A DNA stretch of 41,301 bases, taken from the NCBI GenBank assembly GCA_964624795.1, contig CAZUZS010000044.1, positions 1-41,301 on the forward strand. The letters are read 5' to 3'. Positions 1 through 8,522 of this stretch are shown in pieces (the first letter of the stretch is position 1; every line of letters starts with the position of its first letter). The notes beneath the pieces are model-generated. The model saw nothing but the letters and a program-made list of their open reading frames with translations. It was not told where the DNA came from and made no database searches. Source of the stretch: CAZUZS01 sp964624795. Its GTDB lineage: Bacteria > Calditrichota > Calditrichia > RBG-13-44-9. Both the position numbers and the translations under genes were made by a program.

Positions 1-308
1 CACCCCCCATAGTTCCCGCGGATTTTGAGTTATATCAAAATTTCCCTAATCCTTTCAACTCCTCTACTTCTATTTCTTTTTCTACCAAGAATTCGGCTAA
101 AATACAATTAGAGGTTTTAAACCTCCTTGGACAGCACATCAGGACTTTGTTAGATAAAAAAGTCGCGGTCGGCATACACCGGCTGGCCTGGAATGGAAAA
201 GATCGGCTTGGCCATGATGTCAGCTCGGGAATTTATATTCTGCGATTGAAAATTGAGAGCAACGGGAGTCAAACATTTATCGGCAAGAAGATGATGTTGA
301 TAAAATGA
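1..308 (+). CDS. C-terminal end of a secreted protein with T9SS-type sorting domain (5' truncated)
   Basis: The reading frame is open from the window edge to a TGA at 306-308 and gives about 101 residues. The visible part is a complete C-terminal sorting domain: LYQNFPNPFN, then a beta-rich segment with LEVLNLLGQHIRTL, then WNGKDRLGHDVSSGIYILRL, ending in KKMMLIK. This pattern is known from type IX secretion (type A) and FlgD-Ig-like tails in the FCB group. It would carry the protein across the outer membrane and be removed or anchored at the cell surface. The functional part of the protein lies outside the window, so its activity is unknown. The next gene, with the same kind of tail, starts 74 bp downstream on the same strand. 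Confidence 0.85.
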   Translation, partial: PPIVPADFELYQNFPNPFNSSTSISFSTKNSAKIQLEVLNLLGQHIRTLLDKKVAVGIHRLAWNGKDRLGHDVSSGIYILRLKIESNGSQTFIGKKMMLIK

Positions 309-382
309 TCTTTCCCGGAATTATAGTTATGCCATTGCCTGCCATTATTCCTTGACGGCTGAGCGATGAAAAGGAGACATTG

Positions 383-2266
383 ATGAATTCAGTTTTGCAG
401 ACTATTTGTATTGTTTTGTCCTTCTTTCTTTTCGACGCGTATGCCCAGAACATCAATTGGACGCACGTTTATCACGAAGATTTCGGGAGACCATTGTACA
501 CCGGCGGCACCTCCTACTCCACTCCCACTTTTGCTGATATTGACGGCGATGGTGACGACGATCTTTTCCAGGGATGCATGGATGGAACTATCTGGTTTTT
601 TGAAAACATTGGCACGCCCGACAGTGCATCCTGGCATTTTATCACCGACCAATATAATGATATTCAATTTGACTATCTCAAATACAGCAATGTGACTTTT
701 GCCGATATTGAAGGTGATGGCGACCTTGATATGTTTGTTGGCGGAAAAATGCTCTATTCTGCAAAGGGCCTCCATTTTTATGAAAACACCGGTACAATTG
801 GGAATCCCTCATGGCAATTTATTTCGGATCGTTACATGAATATTGATTATCACAATAACTCCGGAATGAGTTATTACTGCCATGCACAATTTTTGGATTT
901 TGATAATGATAATGATTTGGACCTGTTTTTTATTAATTCGGGAATGTGGATTACCCAGTATGAAAATATCGGCACCAACATTTCTGCGGCCTTTTCATTA
1001 ATTACCGAAAATTTATTGAATTGTGGCTATGCTAATGGATATGGATATCTTCTGGAGATTACGGATATGGATCGGGACAACGATTTTGACATCTTCCTCG
1101 GGTCGGCGTTTTATAGAAATACAGGAACACCGGACAGCGCCTCCTGGCAACTGGAGACGTATAATTATATAAATTTGGAAAACTCTTTGGGCATGGAATT
1201 AAATGATATAGATAATGATAACGATTATGATATGTTTGTGGGCATGAACGATGGCAAGATATATCATTATGAAAATACAACCACGACAAACGAACCGGTA
1301 TGGCAATTTAAATCGGACAATCCCATTACCCTTGATGTGGGCTATTATAGTTCACCTTCGTTTTGCGACATCGATGGCGATAATCTGCCGGAAATGTTTA
1401 TCGCCAACGGGATTCATAGTTCGGCCCCTGAACCTCGCACTTCCATTTCCTATTATGAAAATAGCGGCACGGAGCACCATCCCTCCTGGCAGCTAATTAC
1501 CCCTTCGTATGCCAATATCCGTTACCAGGAATTAAGTGCCCCGGTTTTCGCCGATATGGATGGTGATGACGATTACGACATGTTTCTTGCTTACTACTAT
1601 CCCCATATCCTTTATTTTGAAAATACCGGCGACAAGTATACCGCGCATTTTGACTCAGTGGGAACAAACGCAATTAGCTTTGATGCTCAGGGGAATGCCT
1701 ATTTTCATCTTGCTCTTGTGGATATTGATGCNNNNNNNNNNNNNNNNNNNNNNNNNNNNNNNNNNNNNNNNNNNNNNNNNNNNNNNNNNNNNNNNNNNNN
1801 NNNNNNNNNNNNNNNNNNNNNNNNNNNNNNNGGAAGTGAGTATCTATTTTATACAATATGCTTTTATGATACCGATCAGGACGGGGATCAGGATTTGATC
1901 ATCGGTGAAAGAGACGGGGGAATTAATCTTTTCAGAAATGACGGACTATCAGGGATAGATGATGATGCTTTGGAAAATTTCAAGACAAAATCTTTTTTAT
2001 TGCTGCAAAATTATCCCAATCCTTTTAACGCCCAGACACAGATTTTATTTTACCTTTCAAAATCTGACGCGGTGGACCTTTCAATATATAATATTATAGG
2101 ACAAAGGGTGAAAACTCTTACAAAGGGTAAATTAGAAATCGGATACCATCAGGTGCGATGGGACGGTACCGATAGTAATGGTGAATCTGTCGCAAGCGGG
2201 ATTTATTGTTGCAGATTGAGGTGTGATAATTATATACAACAGCTAAGATTGATTTTGTTGAAATAA
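383..2266 (+). CDS. Secreted FG-GAP/VCBS beta-propeller protein with T9SS-type sorting domain
   Basis: The ATG at 383 is chosen because AAGGAGA lies 5 bp upstream; an in-frame TTG at 380 has no such spacing. The product starts with a signal peptide (about 22 residues, ending near DAYAQ). It then has at least eight FG-GAP/VCBS repeats with Asp-rich calcium-binding loops such as ADIDGDGDDDLF, TDMDRDNDFDIF and YDTDQDGDQDLI, alternating with F/YEN-GT-SW motifs. These repeats usually build a beta-propeller. The tail NYPNPFN to RLILLK is a type IX sorting domain. A 100-N scaffold gap (1732-1831) lies inside one repeat, so the length of about 627 residues and the continuity of frame across the gap are provisional. 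It is probably a cell-surface or adhesion protein; no catalytic motif is seen. Confidence 0.85.
   Translation: MNSVLQTICIVLSFFLFDAYAQNINWTHVYHEDFGRPLYTGGTSYSTPTFADIDGDGDDDLFQGCMDGTIWFFENIGTPDSASWHFITDQYNDIQFDYLKYSNVTFADIEGDGDLDMFVGGKMLYSAKGLHFYENTGTIGNPSWQFISDRYMNIDYHNNSGMSYYCHAQFLDFDNDNDLDLFFINSGMWITQYENIGTNISAAFSLITENLLNCGYANGYGYLLEITDMDRDNDFDIFLGSAFYRNTGTPDSASWQLETYNYINLENSLGMELNDIDNDNDYDMFVGMNDGKIYHYENTTTTNEPVWQFKSDNPITLDVGYYSSPSFCDIDGDNLPEMFIANGIHSSAPEPRTSISYYENSGTEHHPSWQLITPSYANIRYQELSAPVFADMDGDDDYDMFLAYYYPHILYFENTGDKYTAHFDSVGTNAISFDAQGNAYFHLALVDIDXXXXXXXXXXXXXXXXXXXXXXXXXXXXXXXXXXGSEYLFYTICFYDTDQDGDQDLIIGERDGGINLFRNDGLSGIDDDALENFKTKSFLLLQNYPNPFNAQTQILFYLSKSDAVDLSIYNIIGQRVKTLTKGKLEIGYHQVRWDGTDSNGESVASGIYCCRLRCDNYIQQLRLILLK
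1732..1831. other. Assembly gap of exactly 100 N
   Basis: Positions 1732-1831 are all N. The round length suggests a placeholder set by the scaffolder, so the true distance is unknown. The gap falls inside the FG-GAP repeat protein. Confidence 0.99.
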
Positions 2267-2286
2267 CCTAAAGAGGAGGCGCGATC

Positions 2287-2478
2287 ATGAGATATTGTTC
2301 ATTTAGTGCAATTTTAATCGTTATATTTTTCACTCGTGTCTTCGCTGACAAAGCCAGCTTTAAGCACTCAGCCATAAGCTTAATCCCTATATTGGGACAA
2401 AATCCGCAATCGCACATCCGAAATCCAGGCCCGACATCTCTATACCCGCCCTCCTTGACTCTACTCAAAAATCCCTAA
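2287..2478 (+). pseudogene. Short ORF with signal peptide, likely remnant of a secreted protein gene
   Basis: A strong AGGAGG (2273-2278) precedes ATG 2287. The first 20 residues (MRYCSFSAILIVIFFTRVFA) look like a real signal peptide with a hydrophobic core and small residues at the end. The remaining 43 residues are rich in Pro, Ser and Asn and show no domain. The frame stops at 2478 just before a hairpin. It follows the FG-GAP gene by 20 bp and could be translated with it. I infer that the start and leader of a secreted gene survive while its body was lost. A genuine 63-residue secreted peptide cannot be excluded. Confidence 0.3.
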
Positions 2479-2484
2479 AAAAGC

Positions 2485-2506
2485 GATGAGTAGCCAAGCA
2501 CTCATC
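2485..2506 (+). terminator. Hairpin, possible weak terminator after the FG-GAP gene cluster
   Basis: GATGAGT (2485-2491) pairs with ACTCATC (2500-2506) over an 8-nt loop, followed by TTTATT. The T tract is short and the stem is AT-rich. A third GATGAGT follows at 2513-2519. It lies between the plus-strand secreted genes and the convergent acyl-CoA dehydrogenase operon. Confidence 0.35.
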
Positions 2507-2602
2507 TTTATTGATGAGTCTACATTGGAGTATGAAAGGGTTGGATGTTCGGTGTGTGGAAGTGCCGGTTTGCTAATCCAATTTTAGATTTATAAAGTAG
2601 GA

Positions 2603-2618
2603 GGCGAATCCCTTCGCC
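2603..2618 (-). terminator. Hairpin downstream of the acyl-CoA dehydrogenase gene
   Basis: GGCGAA (2603-2608) and TTCGCC (2613-2618) form a 6-bp GC-rich stem with a 4-nt loop, about 20 bp past the minus-strand stop at 2638. Read on the minus strand the following bases are TCCTACTTTAT, so the U-tract is poor. It is a probable end of the etf-acd operon, but weak. Confidence 0.4.
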
Positions 2619-2637
2619 AACTTCTTCAGCAAATCGC

Positions 2638-4182
2638 TCAATTCAGAATTTCGTCGGCATGAAGCAAATCGGAAAATTGTTCATTCTTGATTGATTCGGC
2701 ATTCTGGCGCGCTTTAGCGGCGGCGCTGACAATGTAACGATTGGCAATAAAAATTTTCCGCTGCTCGATCTCGGCTTCGTCCAGGAGCAGGTAACCGACA
2801 TACAGGTAGCTGTAAAGCTCGACCAACTCCTTGCCCGCCACTTCCTGGAAATGCGTATCATTTTTATCGAGAACGTATTTCAGGCAATCCACAAAAATCT
2901 TTCGAATTTCTTTCAGGTGATCTGCCAGCCTGACCAGATTCCCTTTATATTTCTTCTCTTCCTTTTGGGCAAAATAATCAGCCAATAGATCGTTTAAAAC
3001 CCCGCCCATAGCTGCCACAACCTGCAACTGCGAAGTGCCCTCATAAATATTGGTGATTCTGGCATCGCGTGCCAGTCGCTCGATGGTGAATTCCTTCATG
3101 TAGCCGGTGCCGCCATGAATCTGCAGCGAATCATAGGTAATCCGGTTAGCCGATTCNNNNNNNNNNNNNNNNNNNNNNNNNNNNNNNNNNNNNNNNNNNN
3201 NNNNNNNNNNNNNNNNNNNNNNNNNNNNNNNNNNNNNNNNNNNNNNNNNNNNNNNNGTTTCATACGCCGCCTGCGAAATTCCCAGCGCCTGCGCCGAAAC
3301 GCCCAGCCGTGCGCCGTTCATCAAATCCATCACGTACTTTATAAGACCGAATTTTCGCTTGCCAACGAGCTGCGCCGGAGTGTCATTGAATTGCAGTTCG
3401 CAGGTGGGCGAGCCGTGGATGCCCAGCTTATTCTCGATGCGCCGCACTATCACTGATTCATCGCCGTAGCAGACGAACAGGCTTAACCCGCGGCCATCTT
3501 TTGTCCCAGCCTCCGAACGCGCCAAAACCAGCAGAATGTTGCCGTTCCCGTTTGTGATAAAGCGTTTCACACCACGCAGATACCACTGCCCTTCCTCATC
3601 CTGATGCGCCTGAAGTTTCACCGCCTGCAGATCAGAACCGGCATCCGGCTCGGTGAGCGCCATTGCCCCGGTATATTTCCCGGAGGAGAAGCCGGGCAGA
3701 AATTCGAAGTGCTGTTCTTCCGTGCCGAATTTATGAATGGTTTCACCGATGTCCTGCAAACCGAAAAGGTTCATGAGAGAGGCATCGGCGCGGGAGATCA
3801 TTTCGATGGCCATCATGTAAACAGTGGTTGGGAAATTCAGCCCGCCATATTTTCGCGGGAGCGTCATGCCCATCAATTCCGCCTGGGAAAGCCTCTGGAG
3901 CGCTTCCCGGGTGCCCCGCGCGTAAGTGACCTTGCCATCTTCAAAGACACTTCCTTCCTCATCAACACTGCCCGCCCTGGTCGCAATAAAATTCCCTGCA
4001 ATATCACCGGCAACTTCCAGCACCTTCCGGTAATTGTCCAGCGCATCGGAATAATTTACCGGCGCATAATCGAATTCTTTTGCCTCTTTATAGCCATCCT
4101 CCAGTATATCGACAATTTCCTCAATATTCAGATTTTCGAACTGAAAGCGCATATCCGCATTTTCTGTGAAAAAATTCGGCAT
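2638..4182 (-). CDS. Acyl-CoA dehydrogenase (long type), interrupted by an assembly gap
   Basis: This is a FAD-dependent dehydrogenase that oxidises acyl-CoA to enoyl-CoA and passes electrons to ETF. Visible family motifs are GAMALTEPDAGSDL (substrate/FAD region), KRFITNG, LQIHGGTGYMKE and IYEGTSQLQ; the Glu of that last motif (codon 3040-3042) is the catalytic base in MCAD-type enzymes. An N-terminal extension of roughly 80 residues and a helical C-terminal extension of about 90 residues make it longer than the 380-residue SCAD/MCAD type. A 100-N gap (3157-3256) removes the middle of the C-terminal helical domain. GAGGAT precedes the start. The gene follows etfA by 8 bp in one operon, which supports a direct electron-transfer partnership. 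The substrate chain length cannot be read from the sequence. Confidence 0.93.
   Translation of the reverse strand: MPNFFTENADMRFQFENLNIEEIVDILEDGYKEAKEFDYAPVNYSDALDNYRKVLEVAGDIAGNFIATRAGSVDEEGSVFEDGKVTYARGTREALQRLSQAELMGMTLPRKYGGLNFPTTVYMMAIEMISRADASLMNLFGLQDIGETIHKFGTEEQHFEFLPGFSSGKYTGAMALTEPDAGSDLQAVKLQAHQDEEGQWYLRGVKRFITNGNGNILLVLARSEAGTKDGRGLSLFVCYGDESVIVRRIENKLGIHGSPTCELQFNDTPAQLVGKRKFGLIKYVMDLMNGARLGVSAQALGISQAAYEXXXXXXXXXXXXXXXXXXXXXXXXXXXXXXXXXXESANRITYDSLQIHGGTGYMKEFTIERLARDARITNIYEGTSQLQVVAAMGGVLNDLLADYFAQKEEKKYKGNLVRLADHLKEIRKIFVDCLKYVLDKNDTHFQEVAGKELVELYSYLYVGYLLLDEAEIEQRKIFIANRYIVSAAAKARQNAESIKNEQFSDLLHADEILN
3157..3256. other. Assembly gap of exactly 100 N
   Basis: All bases are N. 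The gap falls in the acyl-CoA dehydrogenase gene between the GISQAAYE and ESANRITYDSLQIHGG segments. Family spacing suggests that more than 100 bp is missing here. Confidence 0.99.
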
Positions 4183-4190
4183 TTTATCCT

Positions 4191-5210
4191 CTATCGCAAT
4201 TTGTGTTTGAATACTTCAATAAATTTGGGGATCACATCTTTTACATCGCCCACGATGCCGTAGTGGCAAACTTCAAAAATCGGGGCATCGGGATCGTCGT
4301 TGATGGCAATGATTTTTTGTGAATCCTGCATCCCGGCGCGGTGCTGAATGGCGCCAGATATTCCGCAGGCGATGTACAGCTTGGGTCGCACCGTGACCCC
4401 GGTCTGCCCTACCTGGCGGTCTGGCGATATAAAGCCGGCATCCACCGCTGCCCGCGAACCGGCAACTTCACCCCCAATAGCGTGCGCCAGTTCATACAGC
4501 ATCTCGAAATTCTCTTTCGTGCCCATTCCGTATCCGCCGGCTACGATAATGGGGGAAGCTTTCAGGTTCACCTTCTTTTCTTCCTGGTGGCGCTTGATTA
4601 CCTTCACGAGACTGTCGACACCGTCCGGCGAAAAAGGGATTTCGGTAATCTTGCCTTTGACCGGTGAGTCGAGCGGCGTTTTTTCCATCACGCCTTCCCG
4701 CACGGTCGCCATCTGGATCGGCGAATCCGGGGAAATAATGGTTGCTATTATGTTCCCGCCAAAGGCCGGGCGGATTTGAAGGAGAAGCTGCTTGTATTCG
4801 CTCCGCAGGTATATCACATCCGAAATCTGCAAGTCGGTGCAGTCGGCAGTCAAGCCGCTGCGGGTGTACGATGCCACCCGCGGTGCCAGATCGCGCCCCA
4901 CAAAGGTGGCGCCAAACAGCACAATGCGTGGCTGCCGCTCGGAAACCAGCGCGTTAACAATCCGGCTGTAAGCCATAGTCCGGTAGAATTGCAGATCGGG
5001 ATGATCTACAACAAGCGCCTCATTGGCGCCATATCGGAATGTTTCCTTTGCTATTTCTTGCACCTGGTGCCCGATGACCACCGCTTTCAGTTCGCCGGAG
5101 AGGTTTTGCGCCAGTTTATTGCCTTTGGAAAGCAGCTCAAAACTCACATCGGCAGGATGCCCGTCGCGCTGCTCCACAAATACCCATACTTCTCTTGTCG
5201 CTTTTTTCAT
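4191..5210 (-). CDS. etfA: Electron transfer flavoprotein, alpha subunit
   Basis: EtfA holds the FAD that shuttles electrons between the dehydrogenase and the EtfB side. The C-terminal FAD domain is clear: IIVAGGYGMGTKENF, GSRAAVDAGF, QVGQTGVTVRPKLYIACG, GISGAIQHRAGM and INDDPDAPIFEVCHYGIVGD. The product has 339 residues, a normal size, with no added N-terminal ferredoxin domain. The ATG at 5210 is chosen because AAGGA lies 5 bp before it; an in-frame ATG two codons earlier (5216) overlaps that site. It sits 9 bp after etfB and 8 bp before the acyl-CoA dehydrogenase, a tight operon. Confidence 0.96.
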   Translation of the reverse strand: MKKATREVWVFVEQRDGHPADVSFELLSKGNKLAQNLSGELKAVVIGHQVQEIAKETFRYGANEALVVDHPDLQFYRTMAYSRIVNALVSERQPRIVLFGATFVGRDLAPRVASYTRSGLTADCTDLQISDVIYLRSEYKQLLLQIRPAFGGNIIATIISPDSPIQMATVREGVMEKTPLDSPVKGKITEIPFSPDGVDSLVKVIKRHQEEKKVNLKASPIIVAGGYGMGTKENFEMLYELAHAIGGEVAGSRAAVDAGFISPDRQVGQTGVTVRPKLYIACGISGAIQHRAGMQDSQKIIAINDDPDAPIFEVCHYGIVGDVKDVIPKFIEVFKHKLR

Positions 5211-5219
5211 AATCATCCT

Positions 5220-6110
5220 TTAGCCAAAAATCCGATCTTCCATCAATTTATCAATCAGGTTGCCGATGCCGTCTTTATCTGCCGAGAATTTTTCGTGTTC
5301 GCCGCCGGCCAGAACCACTGAGTGGACTTTGTGCACTTTGGTGGGCGAGCCTGATATTCCGCAGCGTTCGATATCTAATTGCAGTTCATCCATAGTGAGG
5401 GTTGGAATAAAAAGGCCGCGAGACTCGTATTCCTGCCGCAATTCATCAACATAAAGCAGTGAGTTGGCCTGGGTCAGCTCTTCCAGCTCCATAAGCGAGC
5501 GGGCATTTTTGAACGCCATAACGCGCTTGGCCCGGAAAGGCCGGGGTTCGGCCGCCTCTTTGATCACCGTAATCAGAACCGGCAGTGCACATTCCAATAT
5601 TTCGTAGCCGCCATCGATGCGGCGCTTCACCGTGATTTTGGATTTGCCAAGCTCCATTATTTGTTCGGCATAAGTAATCTGCGGGATGCCCAGTTTTTCG
5701 GCGGTTTGCGGGCCAACTTGTGCGGTATCGCCATCGATAGCCTGGCGCCCGGAAAATATCATGTCGTAGGAGCCGATTTGTTTAATCGCTTCACTTAGCA
5801 CATAGGATGTGGCGAGCGTGTCCGCCCCGGCGAATTTCCGATCGCTGATCAGGACCGCGCGGTCGGCGCCCATATACAGGCAGTCCCGCAACACATCGGA
5901 GGCTTTTGGCGGGCCCATTGTGATGACGGTAACTTCGCCGCCGTATTTGTCCTTGACTTGCAACGCCAGTTCAAGCGCAACCCTGTCCTCCGGATTGAAG
6001 ACTGCGGGCAGCTTGGAGCGATTCACAGTGCCGTCCGGCCGCATTACCTGTCCGGAAATGTTTGCCGTATCCGGCACTTGCTTTACTAAGACAATTGAAT
6101 GATAACTCAT
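5220..6110 (-). CDS. etfB: Electron transfer flavoprotein, beta subunit (bifurcating-type motif)
   Basis: The 296-residue product starts MSYHSIVLVKQVPDT after GAGG with 6-bp spacing; an upstream in-frame GTG contains that site and is less likely. The nucleotide-binding core reads VTVITMGPPKA, LYMGADRAVLISD, then GRQAIDGDTAQVGPQ and AEKLGIPQITY. The GRQAIDGDTAQVGP segment is the form found in clostridial flavin-bifurcating ETFs, where the second site binds FAD. Human-type ETFB has a different sequence (QAIDDDCNQTG) and binds AMP. I therefore infer that NADH could reduce both ferredoxin/flavodoxin and the acyl-CoA side. It is the first gene of the etfB-etfA-acd operon. Confidence 0.95.
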   Translation of the reverse strand: MSYHSIVLVKQVPDTANISGQVMRPDGTVNRSKLPAVFNPEDRVALELALQVKDKYGGEVTVITMGPPKASDVLRDCLYMGADRAVLISDRKFAGADTLATSYVLSEAIKQIGSYDMIFSGRQAIDGDTAQVGPQTAEKLGIPQITYAEQIMELGKSKITVKRRIDGGYEILECALPVLITVIKEAAEPRPFRAKRVMAFKNARSLMELEELTQANSLLYVDELRQEYESRGLFIPTLTMDELQLDIERCGISGSPTKVHKVHSVVLAGGEHEKFSADKDGIGNLIDKLMEDRIFG

Positions 6111-6283
6111 GTTTAACCTCACATCATGGACGAAAAAAAGGAATATAATTAAAGGAAGTTAAAAAATGAAAAAGAAAAGTAAATTTTGACCAATTGGAAT
6201 CCGTTAAACGATCCCCATGGCTCGAGAAAATTGCCAAAGTCATGAAATAGCATGAAATAATATCCTTATTGGGGCCGACTGCC

Positions 6284-8302
6284 CTACTTTAAATAACTGT
6301 CAAACCACTTTTTCGCGCGGTGCACAACATCCCTTCGGTGGTTCGGCTCGCGGCCAAGACCGTGGTGCTCACGGGGATAAACAACGAATTTTACCGGTCG
6401 CCCGAGGGTGTGTAAAGCCTGGTACATCTCCTGCGAATTAGCCAGATTGGTGTAGCGGTCATTCGTCCCATGCAGAATAAGAACCGGCGTTCGAATATTT
6501 TTAACATAAAAGGCCGGGGAATATTTGATGTAAGGATTATCCATGTTTATCGGTTTTTCCCAATAATAGATGCCGAGATACATCTTCTCCCAATCGGGCT
6601 GCCAGGAGTTGCTCCAGTCAGTCAGCAGGCTGAAAATCCCGAATTCGGAAACCGCTGCCGCGAACCGGTTGTTCTGGGAGATGATCCAGTTTGTCATGTA
6701 TCCGCCGTAACTGCCGCCAATCACGCCCATCCGTTTTTCGTCGATATAGCCTTCCCGAACCACGGCGTCCACCCCCGCCATGATATCCTGGTAGTCGATG
6801 CCTCCCATGTGACCCCCGGCTTTATACCAGATCGCTTCGCTGAATGCATCGCTGTAGCCGCTGCTGCCGCGCGGATTTGGCGCCAATACCACATAGCCGG
6901 CACTGGTGTAAATCTGGGTGTAATAAGATTGCATGAAGGATTTTGTGAATCTGCCGTAAGGCCCGCCATGCACGGTCAGAATCAGCGGATATTTTTTATT
7001 GGGATCGAAGTTTGGCGGCAGAAACAGCAATCCTTCGATTTCTGTGCTGTCCACACTTTTCCATTTGAATGTTTTCTGGGTGCCGTAATCGAACTGCTTT
7101 AGCTGATCGCTGAAATTGCTAAGAATTGAATTCTTGCCATTCTTCAGGACTGAAATTTCGGGCAGGTGAGCCGGGTCCTCCCACAAATAAAAAACATCCT
7201 GTGTCTTTGAATTGATTACCGGATCTTCTGCGTTTCCATCCTGAGACGTAAGGATATGGTAGCGGTTCTTTTTTCCGGCGAAAGCAAAACGCTGAAGCGC
7301 GGTTGCCATTCCATCAGCAATCTGAATCAGAAAAGATTTGCCATCCGGTTCCCATTCGTACCCGATTACGGATCGATTAGAGTCTTTGGTAAGCGTCATG
7401 GTATCAACTGTGGATTGAGTAGGAGCAAACCGGATTCGTGCCAGATCGGTTTCCGCAAATTCCACATCCGGCGTTGTCTGGTTGATGTAGGCAACCCATT
7501 GATCGTCCGGCGAAAATTTCGGATCGGTCTCCGGTCCCGGGAAGTTTGTGAGTTGCTGTTTTTCGCCGGTTCCCATGTTTACCACCCACAAATCGTACTT
7601 CTGTTCGTCGTTATATTCTCCGGTATAATTGGTCTGGTAAACTGCCCAATCTCCATTATGGGAAATCGCAAATCCATCCACCCCGGGATCCAGTTCGGCA
7701 ATTCGCTCCGTTTTCTGAGTGACAGGATCGAGACGCCAGAAGACCTTATTTTGCCGGACGCTGTCCTTTACTGCTTCGTCGAATTTCAACCGTGCAAGCT
7801 TTTCCTGCCGTTCCTTATTTGCGGCCGATTCTTCAATCGTACTTAAAAGCAGGATAAAGCTGCCGTCCTTGCTCCAGTGATATTCCTCGACACCATTTTC
7901 CAGATGCGTCCAGCAGCGGGCCTGGCCCGGGCCTGACGGCAGCGCCCAAAGCTGAATGGTGCTCGATTCGTCCGCGTTCTCTCCTCCATCCAAATCGCCG
8001 GAAAGAAAAGTAATCCACTTCCCATCCGGTGACCATTCCGGCTCTGAAATATATATTTCCCCGAACGTCAGTTGCTGGGGAATTTTACTCATCGAATCAA
8101 AATACCACAACCGGCTTACCCACCGGCTTTTTTCGAAATCGGCAGTCCGAACGGTGAAAACAAAACGATTACCTTCCGGACTGACCTTCAGATTTCGGGG
8201 ATAGACGAAATTCATCATGTCTTCCACCTGAATCGTCTTCTGTGCAAATAGAGCAAGCGGGACAAGATAGAACAGCACCAAACCGAAAATTATTTTTCTC
8301 AT
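6284..8302 (-). CDS. Secreted S9 family peptidase (prolyl oligopeptidase / acylaminoacyl-peptidase type)
   Basis: The 672-residue protein starts with a signal peptide (MRKIIFGLVLFYLVPLALFA) and has a WD40-like TolB beta-propeller with SPDGKWI-type repeats, then an alpha/beta hydrolase domain. The catalytic triad is visible: Ser531 in GGSYGG, Asp615 in HGTNDRY and His647 in EHHGLGR, all in the normal order near the C terminus. The start at 8302 is preceded by a strong GGAGGGAGG at good spacing; upstream in-frame starts lack one. The enzyme would cleave short peptides in the periplasm or outside the cell. It stands alone, with 173 bp to etfB downstream and 220 bp to tamA upstream. Confidence 0.93.
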   Translation of the reverse strand: MRKIIFGLVLFYLVPLALFAQKTIQVEDMMNFVYPRNLKVSPEGNRFVFTVRTADFEKSRWVSRLWYFDSMSKIPQQLTFGEIYISEPEWSPDGKWITFLSGDLDGGENADESSTIQLWALPSGPGQARCWTHLENGVEEYHWSKDGSFILLLSTIEESAANKERQEKLARLKFDEAVKDSVRQNKVFWRLDPVTQKTERIAELDPGVDGFAISHNGDWAVYQTNYTGEYNDEQKYDLWVVNMGTGEKQQLTNFPGPETDPKFSPDDQWVAYINQTTPDVEFAETDLARIRFAPTQSTVDTMTLTKDSNRSVIGYEWEPDGKSFLIQIADGMATALQRFAFAGKKNRYHILTSQDGNAEDPVINSKTQDVFYLWEDPAHLPEISVLKNGKNSILSNFSDQLKQFDYGTQKTFKWKSVDSTEIEGLLFLPPNFDPNKKYPLILTVHGGPYGRFTKSFMQSYYTQIYTSAGYVVLAPNPRGSSGYSDAFSEAIWYKAGGHMGGIDYQDIMAGVDAVVREGYIDEKRMGVIGGSYGGYMTNWIISQNNRFAAAVSEFGIFSLLTDWSNSWQPDWEKMYLGIYYWEKPINMDNPYIKYSPAFYVKNIRTPVLILHGTNDRYTNLANSQEMYQALHTLGRPVKFVVYPREHHGLGREPNHRRDVVHRAKKWFDSYLK

Positions 8303-8522
8303 TATAACCTCCCTCCTAAATATGTTTTCTTCAATCACCTGCTGCAACTCCATTCTGTTTGCGTGATTAACTGCCTTCAATAAAATAAAGTTCGATTTCC
8401 ACGCCTGAACATTGCCAGAATTCCAATTGCGAACGAAGAATACCAAATTGTGCCGAGGCACTGTGCTTTGGATCTCATTCTTTCAATCATAAAAACCTGG
8501 AAAGCCCGAAGTGGTCCGCAGA

